Source: Cercospora beticola (lineage: Eukaryota; Ascomycota; Dothideomycetes; Mycosphaerellales; Mycosphaerellaceae). From it: a stretch of 64,000 nt of DNA. Under the pieces are notes generated by a model that worked only from the letters and a program-made list of their open reading frames with translations, did no database searches and had not been told where the DNA came from. Shown one piece after another: positions 50,190 to 63,149 of the stretch. The DNA lies in contig NC_088936.1 of NCBI RefSeq assembly GCF_033473495.1, positions 2,480,001 through 2,544,000 on the forward strand, written 5' to 3'. The stretch's first letter is position 1. Each line of letters opens with the position of its first letter. The translations under genes were made by a program, and so were the position numbers.

Positions 50190-52300
50190 AGATAATTCTT
50201 ATACGCTAGTCTACCTCTTTTAAATAGAGTAAGCAGTACGCTCTATATATTTCGTAGGTAGAAAAGCCCTTATACTAGTACTCTAGTAGAAAAACCTCCT
50301 TATATCCTTATATTTTATAGTAAGCTCTATATAGCCTGCCGCTTCTATAGTTCCTAGTTCTCCTTAGGACAATTTATATTATCTTAATAGTTTAGTTCCT
50401 TTATAATATAGTTCTCCTTAGTTGTTTCTTATATTATTAGTACTTAGGAGCCTAATCCTCTTACCTACTAGCTTAGGGACTTAAGCCTATATATATAGTC
50501 TTAGTCCCTACGCTAGTATCTATATTAATCTTATATCTAACTCTTTCTTACTAGTCTATAGTAGGAGCCCTCTCTAATATTAAGATCCTACTCTAAACTT
50601 TCTGCCTTACTTAGTATCTAAGTTATATAACCTATATTTATAGAAATTATATTAAGTAGTAGTACTCTAAACTAGCTCTTCTGTTATAGGTAGCCTTAAG
50701 TATAGAATAAGAGTTGCTTTTGTTAGATACTCTGCCTTTAGAGTTAGTTATAAGGTATCTAGGAGAGCTAGACTTTAGATAAATATCTCTGTTTCTATAG
50801 TTCTACTAGTTGTTACCTAATTCTGCTATAGGACCTACAAATAGGCTCTATAGACAAGGTACCTAATCTCTTAGAATAAGTAGTTAACCTAGTAGTACTA
50901 GAGGTATATACTAGTATATAGAAGTATATCCTCCTTTCTCTCTAGAGTACTTCCTAAGAGGTTTCTAGGCCTCTTATTTAGCTTATTATCCTGCCTTCTA
51001 CCTAGACTAGGACGTTTTCCTTATAGTTTTAGCTACTTTGTTTTATGCTCCTCTCTACTCTTTCTACTTTACTTTAAAGCTTTAATTATAGTATACTCCT
51101 TCCTTCTCTTTAGCTTATTTTAGTACTAGGTAGTATATAATTATATTTGTTCCTATAAACTTATATAAGGCAGGTAGACAAAGTCTGCCTACGCTTTCCC
51201 GCTTAGAGATACTACTTAGGCCTTTATTACTTCGAGAGAGAGACTCTAGCTAAAAGTCTCTATCCTACGCTCTATATACTATTTGCTCCTTAAGCTTTAG
51301 TTATACTCTCTCGGGCTTTAGCGAACTAAAAAGCGGTCGCCTCTCTTCTAAAACCGATATACGCGTCCGTCCTCTCGGGCTAGGTAGATAGTATCTTAGT
51401 CGCTACTATTATCTACTACGCTCTAGGAGAATAACTCTCTTCGCGTTACTATACTATATCTCTTTAGCTATAGCTAGCTATATCTCGTAGACTTGCTCGA
51501 GCGTCTACTCCTAGCTAGATAGTAGTGCTCTTACGTTTCTACCTACTAACTAATATATCGCTTCCTCCTTATCTTCTTATACTTTATACCTCCTCCTTCT
51601 TACTTTAAGTCTTCTCTTTAGCTCGCCTCTCTATATCTCCTTTACCTACTTCTCTATATAGGCCTTTCTAAGTTTCCGAGCTCTTCTAGGTAACTACTAG
51701 ACTAGGTATCCTTCTTTATAAGGCTATACTCTAGGCAAAACTCTCCTACTCGTACTTAAGTAATTAATAGGCCTCTATAGGCTTCGTAGCGTTACTCCGA
51801 GCTCTATTACCTACTAACTAACGCCTCCCTTCTAGCTCTTTTACCTCGGCTCTTCTAAGTATATAACGTATCTACTTCTAGCCTTAATAACGCGTACGCT
51901 CTCCGAGTCTCCTTAAAGCCTTCTAGAGGTAGGTAGTTCGGATCTAGAGACTATATATTAGGTAACTTATTATCCTTTTAGCTCTAAATACTCTTAGCTA
52001 AGGATTCCTCCTATATACTAGAGGTATCCTATCGACGCCTAGGAGTTCTGCGGCTCTTTCGTACGCTTACGATTAAGCGGACCTATTTCTAATATAGGTA
52101 GGTCGTCGTCGGATAGTTTTTAAAACCGTTTCGGTAGTAGTCCTCTATTCGGAGTAGTCTTAGCGAAACTATACCGGATTTCGTACTCTACTACTCCGCT
52201 CTACTATACTATATACTCTGCTAGTATAGTCGAGTTGCGAGCTCGACCGCCTGTTTCTACCTATAGCCGCGTAGAGGCGTATAATCGGTCTTTATAGGCA
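50190..52300 (-). mobile_element. ATCT-tailed truncated retroelement, copy 3
   Basis: A 2111-bp insertion in the RT region of LINE 2, bounded by a perfect 12-bp repeat, tcgaagtataat, at 50178-50189 and 52301-52312. On the minus strand it ends gcgtataagaattatct, like copies 1 and 2, and matches copy 1 over several hundred bases. The longer 5' part (minus strand, 51200-52280) has a frame rich in R, E, K and Q, possibly an ORF1 or gag, not identified. Confidence 0.75.
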
Positions 52301-53884
52301 TCGAAGTATAATATAGGTAATATCTACTAGTATTCTATAAGGCTCTACTCTCTTACTAATTCTATTCCTATACTTCGCGTCTATACTCCTCCCGGAACTT
52401 AATAATTAATATACTAGCGTAGTAGAGTTCGTAGACGATACGAATATCCTTACTTTTAGCCGATCTATAGAGGAAAACTACTATAAGCTAGAGAGAGCAT
52501 ACGAGATCTGCGCGTAGTAGGCCTATAGATATAGAGCTACGTTCGCGCCCGATAAGTATTAACTTATATACCTCTATCCGAAGCCGAGGTAGTTTAATAT
52601 ATAAGCTATAATCCGTATTCCGGGCTTCTAGAGCAACCTATAGCTAATAATAAAGATCCTAGGAGTCTATCTTAACTCTAAACTAAAATAGAGACTATAT
52701 ATCCGAAAGACGATAGAGAGAGCGATAGTATAAATAGTAGTAGTAACCCGACTCGCGTATAGTACGTAGGGCGCGGCGTTCTCGAAAGCGTAATAGATAT
52801 ATACTATAGTCGTCCGGCTAATAATAGTATATAGAAGCTCTATCTAGTATAACCGAGTAGACCTCCGGATTAGCTAGAATAAGAGTATCTATTCTCTTTA
52901 AGTAGCCTAGAATTAATACCTCCGGGCGATCGTAGAAGTATACTAGACTATAGCGACTATAGAACTAGAGTACGAAATAGGGACGGAGCTACTAGATATC
53001 TTCCTCGAATAGACTATACGAGAATATAGCAAGAAGATAGTAACGGCTACGACGAGTATAATTATCGACTAAGTATAATAGTAGATAGCGGAATAGACTC
53101 GAATATAATATAACGCGCGATATAATAGCTATATATAGTAGAAGTAAGAACTTTAGCGGATTAGCTAGTATTATCGGGAAGGCGAGTAAGATACTACCTC
53201 TCGAGTAGTAGTACTCGAACTATAGAGTATATAATAGAAGATATATTAACGCGAGACGTAGGTAGCGTATAATACGATATAATAGTACCTCGCTACTACG
53301 ACGTAAGTAGAATTCTACCTCTACTTAGATAGACTCTATATATAGCTCGGTAAGGCAGAAAATACGATCGCGACACTCCTACGAATAGAGTATATCGGAC
53401 TAAACGACTACTTCTACTACTATAAGGTACTAGGCTACGAGTCCTCTACGTACGTATATAGCTTTATATAGTAGACGCCGAAGTATATCGTACTATTCTG
53501 CCTACGCTTCGAATATAACTACGATAAGATAACGAGAGTAGTAGGCACGTAAGACTACTACGAAATACTTATAATAGAGAAGGGACTATATATAGTAATA
53601 GTATAGTTCTTAGAATAGGATATCCTACTATACTTCTCGCTAGTATAGGAAATAGTAAAGAGGAGAGGCCGACTAGAAAGGAGAAGGGAGTACGATATCG
53701 ATAACTAAAGCTACCTAGACTATAGAAGAAGTAGCTTATAGTTCGAATAGTTTCCTAGTATAGAAGATAGATAATAGAGGTAGGAGAGTTTTTTACCCGG
53801 GCCCTAGCTATAGTTTTTGTCTCTAGCGAATATATAGCAACTCCCCGCATAGGCCCGAAAGGGAACCATATCGGTATAAGATAT

Positions 53885-53908
53885 AAAAAAAAAAAAAAAA
53901 AAAAAAAA
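53885..53908 (+). repeat. Poly(A) tail of LINE 2
   Basis: 24 consecutive A bases at the 3' end of the LINE, the mark of target-primed reverse transcription. Confidence 0.9.
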
Positions 53909-53929
53909 TTATATATTACTTTTAATAAA

Positions 53930-54370
53930 TACTAAGAGGATTCTACTAACTATTCTCGCTTAATACGTCTCGGCTAACTATATTTCTACTAGATACTACT
54001 ATAAGACTAAGTTCTACTACGTCTATAGCGTACGATAGAAGAACTATTATTATACTATAGTAGACGAAAGCCGAATAATCGAGTAGGTAGAAGAGGTCGT
54101 CGACTGCGACGCTAAAGTAATCCTTCCTCGAGCTAAACGCAATCGTCGCGTTCGTCTTATATATACTAAGCTTTAAGAAAACTACGAGTACGACTACCTC
54201 GGTAGGTTTTAGCGTCTATTTAGGAGTAGAAATCTATAGTTCTAATACGAGATATACGATATTAAGTATCGAAATTATATTTTATAATATCGTAGTTACT
54301 ATATTAATATTTACGAGGACTGCTATAGAAACTATATCTAAGATATCTAGGGAGATTTAAAAGTCGTTAA
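53930..54370 (+). pseudogene. RBR (IBR/RING2) ubiquitin-ligase C-terminus, RIP-degraded
   Basis: Plus-strand frame with ISTRYYYKTKFYYVYSVR*K then NYYYTIVDESRIIE, where restoring TGY for TAY gives the FCYVC...WKxCxC pattern of an IBR zinc finger near the RING2 cysteine. Further on comes YEIYDIKYRNYIL*YRSYYI with the C-x2-C...C-x2-C spacing of the C-terminal tail found in fungal RBR proteins. RBR ligases transfer ubiquitin through a RING2 cysteine. The N-terminal part is absent, lost upstream of LINE 2. Identification is by motif only and moderate. Confidence 0.5.
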
Positions 54371-54703
54371 TTAAGCTATAAGAAATATAGAGATATTATA
54401 TTATTTAGCTTACTACTAGTACCTAATATTATTTTATAAAGCAAGGCCGGCTTAGAAAGTGCTCTTATAGTCCGTCTATAGTATATATTTCTATATCTTA
54501 ATATATAAGCTTAAGCGTTAGTTATTATTAGTAATAAGTATACCTAGTAGAATAGCTACTCTTATATAGATCGTAGATCTAACTTAATAACTTCGCTCTT
54601 TCTACGAGTTATAGTAGGCGATATATATTTATTACGCCTATAATCGTAGGAGTCCTTCCGGCGTATAGTATATAATTTTAGGCCTTAATATTAGATAAGT
54701 ATA
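54371..54703. other. RIP-degraded spacer, unassigned
   Basis: Between the RBR remnant and Copia element 2. The RBR frame may continue but no further motif is visible. Confidence 0.4.
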
Positions 54704-54708
54704 GTTTC

Positions 54709-54938
54709 TATTAGAAAGTATAGTCTAGTTAGACATTCTAAGAAACACTTTAGGGATTAGAGTTAGGTAATATAGATTATATAATACTAGGTTATATAAC
54801 CTAGCTAATGCCTATCTTAGAAGTAAGATATAACCTATAACTAACTAATATAATTAACTCGGTTAGTTCCTACTTATTGTCTCTACTTCTACTACGTTAT
54901 ATCTATCCGACGAGTGCCTACGAGAATATAATTTAAAA
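54709..54938 (+). repeat. 5' LTR of Copia element 2
   Basis: 230 bp; starts tattagaaag, ends aatttaaaa; direct copy of 60609-60838. Confidence 0.93.
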
Positions 54939-54958
54939 GGTTATAAGCCCGGGTTTAT
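54939..54958 (+). promoter_or_regulatory. Primer-binding site, half tRNA-Met type
   Basis: ggttataagcccgggttt directly after the LTR. See the site at 3292 for the base pairing. Confidence 0.65.
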
Positions 54959-57900
54959 AGAGAGGCTCTAAGTAGTAAGAGTTAGCCTTCTTATCCTTAA
55001 AGTAACACGTATTACCTCTTATAGGACCTATAGTATTAACTAAGTAGAGAAGTAGGAAAAGAGCACTAGGGAGACTAGAGGCATATCCTATCTATACTAC
55101 CTTAAAGCTTTAGAAGATCCTAGTTATAAGCTAGAAGTCCCTAAAGAGTAGGTAAGATAGAGAAAAGCCTAGTAAGGTACACTCTACTTTAAAAGAGAAG
55201 TATACTAAAGGAGTATAAAGAGGAAAGGATTAGCCTTAAACTATAGTATCTAAGTAGATAAGACTAGGCCTAAGTACTAAGTACTACTAATACCTTAGAA
55301 CTAGCTAGTAGTACTCTTCTAAGAAGGTAGATCTTTTAGAGGTTCTCTACCTAAGAACCTAACTAACTCCTATAAGAGAGAAGAGTCCTTAGATACCTTA
55401 GCTAAGAGAGAAGAGTCTTAGTAACTAGGGAAGGCAGAAATCTAGAAGCTACTAATTAGATTAAAAGAGCTTATGTTTCTAGAGTTTAGATTTATTTATT
55501 TAATTTTATAGAAATAGATTTAATAAGTAAATTAGATAGAAGGAGAATACTAATCCTAATAAGAGAGAACTAGAGACTATAGTTTAAGCTATAGGAGAAT
55601 ATACTTAGAGGAAAAGAAATCTTCTAAATAATCTTAGACTTAAAGGGATTATTAGTACCTACCCTAGCTAAATCTAAAGTATCTAAGGCTTTATTAAGTA
55701 AAGGGAAAGGCACTATATTTTTAGAGTTTAGCCTAAAATAGCAGAAGGACAATATAAAGGCAATCTATATCCTAATAGAAAGTCTTTATATAGATAACTA
55801 AGATAAGGTAATAGATAAGATAAGAGTATATAATATCTAGACAAAGCTATATAAGAAATATAGCAAAGTCTAATAGGCATATATAATAGCTATTATCTAA
55901 GAATTTATAACCTTTAAAATAGAACTAGAGGATATAATTAGGAAATTATAGGTCTACCTTAGTAATCTTAGAAGGAGGATTATAGAGATTAACTAGAGGG
56001 AGTTATACTATAAGACTCCTAATATAAGGATTAAGTATCTACTCTTTATACTCCTAGCTAAGTATAAGAGTATAAGGTAGACTATCTAAGCTTAGAAGGA
56101 CTTAGACTCTAAAGAAATCCTCTAACTCCTTAAAGTAGAGGAGTTAATATAGTATAGATACTAGTTATAAGAAATAGCAATATTTGCTAAAGGAAGAGAG
56201 ATCTAAGGCATAAAGCTAAAATGCTATCTCTATAAGGAGGAGCATTTTAGAGGTATTACTAAGTATCTATACTTTAATAAAGCTAAGAGAACTATTAACT
56301 TAAGATAGGCTAGTAGAGTAGAGAAGAGAAGAATACTACCTAGAGAGAGTATCTTTAGAAGGAGATCTTTACTAGATAGAGAAGCATTAAAAGAAATAGT
56401 AAAGAAACTTAACCTAAAAGTCTAATCTCTTAAGAAGAGATAAAGCTTAAGGAAGTTTTCTAAGAAGGTATATACTACCTAAGAAGATATAGAACCTTCT
56501 ATAGTATCTAAAGTATTTTAATCCCTATTAGAGGATAATAATATTAATAAAGTTATATACTTAACTATAGAAGCAAAAGGCAAGTATATACTATTAAGAT
56601 AGCTGCTTAACTCCTATGCTTTATTATATATAACTAACTAAGAATTACTTTTTAGAGAACTAAAACCTCTTTAGAGGAAAAAGTAGATTAAGGTTAGAGG
56701 TAGCTATCTAATAGCTATATATATAGGAGATATAGTAATAGATAGGAGAAGAGGAAAGTAGATTATTCTTAAAAATGTTCTCTTTATACCTAGTCTAAGA
56801 GTAAATCTTGTTTCTTAGAGCTAATTTAGCTAGTAGTATAGTATTTAACTACTAAAATTTATACTTGTTTTATTATCTAGGAAACTAGTTATCTAGACAA
56901 AACTATTAGGAGGAGTACTATTTATTAAGGAGATTAATAATATATTATAGGAGCTTATAATGTTATACTTTAATCAAAAACAAGAGAATAAAGCCTATAC
57001 CTTTAAAGCCTAGGAAAAGACCTAAGAATAGTAGGAGCTTTAGTATAGGAGACTTATATATTTTAGAGAGAGTCTTCTTAGAAACCTATATAAGGTATCT
57101 AACTTAAAAGCTTAGATTCCTATTCTAAAGGAATACTAACCTTATAGAGTATATTCCTTAGCAAAGATAAAGAAATATAGAGGGAAAGAAACTAAAAAGA
57201 AACCTTAAAAGTTGTCTCTAGTTTCTATTAATATCTATAGTCCTTTGCCTATCTTAAGATTAGGATATAAATAGTAGCTTAAGATTGTTAATAACTTCTT
57301 AAGAAAGAAATAGACTTTCCTAATAAAGTCTAGAGAAGATATACTAAGTATCCTTAGAGACTAGAAGGTAAAAGCTAAGCTATAATCGGGAAATCCCTTC
57401 TAGATTATAAGGAGTAATAGAGTAAGAGAGCTTCTTACTATACTAAAGTAGTAGGAGAAGGAATATAGAATTTCCTTCTATATAACTAAAGTATATAACT
57501 CTATCTAGAATAGAGTAGTTAAGAGGTTAATCTAAACCTCTAAAGACTATATAAGAGCAATACTAGAAGATGCCTATATACCTATTAAATTCTAGCTAGA
57601 AGCCTTAGTAGCCTATATAGTTATTAGAAATTCCCTTCCTAATAGCCTAGAAATTAATAGGTTTAAGGTATTACCTAAGGAAGCCTTTTTAGGCATTTAA
57701 CTCTTAGTATTATACTTTAGAGTTTAGAGTTACAAAGTAGTAGTCTATATAGATCCTAAGTCCTAGCTAGTAGAGATAAGATTAGATAAACTAATAAATA
57801 GAGGCAAAGATACTATATTTATTAGGTATGTTCCTAATACTACTAAAATATAGCTCTTCTAGGAGCCTAATATAAGGGCTATTAAAGCCTATAATACTAC

Positions 57901-60608
57901 TACTTAGTTTAAGTATAAGAAAGGAGGAGATATAGAGCTAAATATTCCTAAGCTTAATTAAGCAAGTAGTATACCTATTAGAAACCTAGTTAGTAGACCT
58001 CTAAAGAAGCTAATAGCAGTTATACCTTCTATAGCTACTATACCTATAGCTATAGTAACTAAACCTATAGGTCCTAACTAAATACTCTTTATATAGTTAC
58101 TACCTCTACTAAAGGATAAGAAGGAGTACTAGAGAATAGAGGATCTAGAAGAAGAAAACTCTAGAGAACTATAACCCTAGTAGGAGAAAAGTAGAACTAC
58201 TAAACTACCTAAGTTAAGCTAGGAAATTAATAGATAAGCTAGTCCTAGTACTAGTAGGAGACTATATTTAAAAGCAAAAGGATTAACTATTATATAGTAG
58301 GACCTATAAGGAAATAGAGATTAGGAGAGAAACTAAGACTAAACCTATAGCTAAAAGAGAAGGAGATCTATCTTAGATAAAGGACTAGGCCTAGAGCTAA
58401 AAGCTTATAGTATAGTAATAAGACAAGTACTTTAGAAGAGATAGAGAGAATATAGATAGAAGGAGGAGCCTAGTACTAAGTATTATAAAGCATTCCTAAG
58501 CTAAGTCTAAGGCTAAGAATAGGAGTAGATTTAGGAAGCCCTATTAGAGGTTTAGGAGTCTATATTTATAGGCATTACTCCTTAAGTCTCTATATAGAGA
58601 TAAGAGGTACCTATTCTAAAGTCCTATAAAGAGGCAATTTAGGATCCTAAATAGAGATATATATAGGAGGATATAGTCTAAAAGGAACTAACTATATTAA
58701 GAAGTAATAATATCTAGATAAAGATTGTTCTACCTAAAGGAGTAAACCTTATTATATCTAAGTAGGTGTTTAATATAAAGAGATTAATTAGTAGAGCTAT
58801 TAAGAAGTTTAAAGCAAGACTAGTTATAAGAGGTTTCTCTTAGAAATTTAGAGTTAATTTCTAGAAGACCTTTATACTAATAGTTAGGTATAATACCTTA
58901 AGGGTATTTATAGCTATAGTTTATAAGAAGGATCTAGAACTCTACTAAGTAGATATAAACAATATATTTACTAAGAGCAAACTTTAAGAAGAAATCTTTA
59001 TAATTCTACTACTAGGAGTTAAGATTCTACCTAATATAGTCCTACAAATCCTAAGAAGCTTATATAGACTAAAGCAAGTAGTAAGAGACTAGAATAAACT
59101 CTATATTTTAAAGTTAAAATAGATTAGGTTTATATAATTAGAAGTAGACCTATACCTTCTTATCTACTAGGAAAGGAATATTCTAATCCTAACCTATATA
59201 GATAATATTCTAATTATAGTACTAAAGCTAGAAGATATACTTTAGTTTAAGGAATAGCTAGGCAAGGTATTTAAGATTAAAGATCTTAGAGAACTAGAGA
59301 AAATCCTTAGGATAAGGTTAATAAGAGATAGATAAGCTAGAACTCTAAGGCTTAATTAAGAATACTTTATCTAGGAGAACCTTATAAAGCTAGGAATAAC
59401 TAAGGAGATAGCTAACCTAACTCTCTTACTAATAGATAGTTATAATAGCCTAAAACTAATAGGCTTATATAATAAGAGAAGGAACAAGATAGAGTACTAA
59501 AGCTAAACTAGTACCTAGATATAGCCTATAGTTATAATAAGACTAGATATTACTTTCTCTCTTAGAAGGTTAAGCTTATATATCTTAGACCTAACTAAGA
59601 GGTATATATAAGCTCTAAAGAAACTAGTAAGGTACCTAAGGTTATCCTAAGACTTAGGACTAATATTTAGAAGAAATAGAGGAAGCCTAATAGGATATTT
59701 AGACTCTAACTATATAATAGACAAAGTAGATAGAGTCTTAATCCTTAGGAGCATCTTCTTCCTTTATAGAGCCCTAGTTTCTTAGATAAGTAGGAAGCAA
59801 AAGTCTATTATAATATTAATAATAGAAGCTAAGTATATAGCTATAAATATATATATAAAGCAATCTTAGTTCCTAGTAGTACTCTTAAGGGAGATAGACT
59901 ATATAGAGTTAGTAGGAGAATGCCTATTCTAACTAACTATAAAAGTATATCCTAATATAGTAAGAGAACTAAGGCTAGTATAAATTATAGGAGACAATTA
60001 GGTAGCTTTAACTCTTATTAAGGATATATATACCTATAAGAGATCTAAACACATTAATATTATATATAACTATATTAGACATCTCTAGTAGCAGAGGAAG
60101 GTTATAGTAGAATATATTCTAATAAAAGAGATAGTTGCTAATAGCCTAACTAAACTAAAGAATAGGCTATAGTTTTAGGAGTTTATAAGACAACTCTAGC
60201 TTATATAGAGAAAGGCAAAAGATTTATACTCTAACTATAGATTAAACTCTAGACCTTAGGATAATCGACAAAAGATACGTACTATAATATTAGAGATATT
60301 ACGGTAAATATAAAACTAAGCCTAGGAGTTATACTATAGGAGAAGTAGCTTGCTATATATAATAAGTAATTAGAGTCTAGGAATCTATATATAGTCTAAA
60401 AGGGAAAAGCCTAGAGGAGAAACAAAAGGTATATACCCTAGCAATAACGTTACTATAGGACATACGATACTAGGCTAAGGAGTTAAACTAAGATAGATTA
60501 GGTATATAGCTCTAACTATATAACTATAGCACCTAATAACTTATTATAATTTAGAGATAGATTTAAATATAGGAATATAGGCAGAAGACTATCTAGCCTA
60601 AGTAGGAG

Positions 60609-60838
60609 TATTAGAAAGTATAGTCTAGTTAGATATTCTAAGAGATACTTTAGGGATTAGAGTTAGGTAATATAGGTTATATAATACTAGGTTATATAAC
60701 CTAGCTAATGTCTATCTTAGGAGTAAGATATAACCTATAACTAACTAATATAATTAACTCGGTTAGTTCCTACTTATTGTCTCTACTTCTACTACGTTAT
60801 ACCTATCCGACGAGTACCTACGAGAATATAATTTAAAA
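60609..60838 (+). repeat. 3' LTR of Copia element 2
   Basis: 230 bp, followed by the target duplication gtttc. Confidence 0.93.
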
Positions 60839-60843
60839 GTTTC

Positions 60844-63149
60844 TTCTTTTCTAGGCGAGGATTAAGGAGAGTCCTATACTTATCTTAGAATCGCAGTTTT
60901 TATAGATTTTTATATCTAGCGCGAAAAATCGTACTACGTATCCGGCTCTATACTCCGATAGAGGAGTATTATTCGTTAGAGTTATAGAATATAAAAATTA
61001 AGTAAGTATATATATACGATTCGTATAGCGTAGAGTACCTCTATATAGTATACGCGTACCCGCTTAATAGAGTACCTCTATTTATAGATTTGTTATATAG
61101 ATATATATAATAATTGTTAGTAGGTAAGTAGATTTTAAACCGATCGCTTTTTATATATATTATCGCTTAGTCTACCTTAATTAGTCGCGTAGCTAAACAT
61201 TATCTAGACGATAGGTTTACTAGGAGTAAATTACGCAAATTATATCCTAGCCGTAGCCTCCGACGCCGTCTATATAAGAGAAGATATAGTCGCTTATTAC
61301 TAACCTATCTAGAAAGAGTATCTACTCTCGTCGCTTAAATACTACTAATAGAACAAGTATCGCTAATCTAGGACTTTCTAAGACGAAGTCTCGCAACTAG
61401 CTTCCTACTCGAACTTAGCTTAACTAAGATCTACCGGAGATTTGTTATATAGGCTCTCTAGTTTAAATACTATCTTTCGACTTTACTTCGAATACTCTAG
61501 GCGATTCTCTATAGAATTCTCTACTTTCTTATATAATTCTATAGCTAAAGCTAGGTACTCGAGTAGCGACGTAAAGTAGTCGTATTTTTAGAGAGCAGTT
61601 AATCGTCTAGCCGTATACTAATAGATATAATCTCTAAGAGAGTTACTCTAAGAGCGCTCTATAAGCTCTTCTATTACGATTTCGAGAATATTATAGACTA
61701 TAGAGTTAGAAAGCGTTATTCCCTTCTTAAAACCTTTAACGAATCGCTCGAGAACTATATACTAAAACCCGCTCGATTATAGTCTCTTTCCTAAATAGTA
61801 TAGGCGTATAAGTATTACGAGATTAGACTTATATCTATCTATATTAGCGATATAGCCTCCTTAGTATAAGTAATTTACGAAGTAGCTAAAGAGATATAGA
61901 TCCTCGATTAAAGTAATACTCTAGGAACTTACTTTATAGAACCTACCTCTAAATACTCGTATAATTCTATCCGACTCTAAGAGGACGATACTAGTATAGA
62001 GATAGAATATTCGTAAGCTACTCTTATACTCTACTACGATCGAAACGATACTTAACGCTAGTAAGCTATTATAAGAGTTAGCCTATAAATATTTTATAAT
62101 AAGAGTCTCTATCTCGAAAACTTCGATATTATTAGGATCCTAGTAGTCTCTTCTACTATCTACTAAGAGATTAAATGCCCGATTAGAAAATAATAGTATA
62201 TATAGCTTTAGAATAAAATTTAGATAAGACTCGCCGAATTTATAGTAGTTCTAGCAAAAAGAATACTTAGATAGCAATCGTACTCTAGGAATAAAGTAGA
62301 GGACTATAGAGGCTCGAATTCCCTCTAGTAAAATCCTATAATATATATTATTATAGCTCTATATATGTTTTCGGGAGCTTCTTCCTACTAGCTAGTCGCT
62401 AAGAAAGCTCTATATAGCGGTCTAGGAGCCTTTTAAGCTAGGGCGATTTTAGGCTAATATAATATCTAGAGTATATACTATAGGTAAATATTCCTACTAG
62501 ATAGGAAGTTAGTTACTATATAAGTACTATAGTTAATATATATCTATTCGCTCGCGGTCCTCTACTAACTAAGCTATATCGAGAGCAGTATACTAGTAGA
62601 GTATAGATTAGTAGTACTTATAGCTTATATATAGTATCGAACTAATAAACTTATTAGGAGCTTAAGCTAGGCTAATCTAGATACGCCGATCTATAACTCT
62701 AGAGAGACTAGAACGACGATATTATAACTTTACTTATACGACGCGCTATAATAGCCGTATACTTAAATAGATAATATAGTTAGTTAAGCTAATTATAGTA
62801 TTATTATAGGACTCGGCCCTAATATAACTAATAGAAGCTAAGGATCTAGTAACTTAGTTATAGTACTATCCGAACCCTTCTTAGTAGTAAAGAGAGTAAG
62901 GTATTAATAGTACTACTAGGCTACCTATATTAACTAAGATAATACCTACGATCTAGTTTTCCTCTATCGATCTAACGATATTATAACGAAGCTTATATTT
63001 CGCTTTAAGTAGCAAAAACAATTAGACTACTTTATTATAACCTTTTAGGCAGATTAGATAGACTATATATTACTAGTCCTCTATTAAAAGCTAGGTACGA
63101 TATTTATAACCTATAGATACCTATTATACTCTATTAGTAGTAGCTTTAC
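60844..63149. other. RIP-degraded DNA, possible gag-like frame
   Basis: Around 61480-62200 the plus strand has a frame broken only by TAG/TAA that is helical and charged (SITISRIL*TIELESVIPF), in the style of an LTR-element gag, but no diagnostic motif is seen. Not named. Confidence 0.35.

Larger units (their letters stand above)
46870..53908 (+). mobile_element. Tad-type LINE 2, poly(A)-tailed, split by an insertion
   Basis: Non-LTR retrotransposon with RIP-degraded ORF1 (about 47000-48200) and ORF2 (about 48250-53700). Endonuclease: EYLLVGDFNLYY (48663-48700). RT: KRLLPNKAPSLDSIPNRFL (49615-49670), SLDISSAFDNV (50032-50065) and, after an insertion at 50190-52300, FVDDTNILT (52428-52455). 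A 24-base poly(A) run ends it at 53885-53908. The 5' boundary is approximate; a ttatatta-like sequence occurs at both flanks but is too weak to call a target duplication. It differs from LINE 1, which ends in ATCT units. Confidence 0.88.
54709..60838 (+). mobile_element. Copia element 2, full length (6130 bp), RIP-degraded
   Basis: LTRs of 230 bp at 54709-54938 and 60609-60838; target duplication gtttc at 54704-54708 and 60839-60843; half-tRNA-Met primer site at 54939. The pol order is that of Ty1/Copia. Gag ends with a zinc-knuckle-like KCYLYKEEHFRG at 56220-56255; protease is WLLNSYALLYITN-like near 56600-56640; integrase core lies near 57230-57650; RT has LY*VDINNIFTK (58938-58975), LYRLKQV (59061-59081) and LTYIDNILI (59189-59216); RNase H has ISRKQKSIII and EAKYIAI (59783-59845). 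It is the reference for the missing part of element 1. Its gag front half differs strongly from element 1. Confidence 0.94.
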
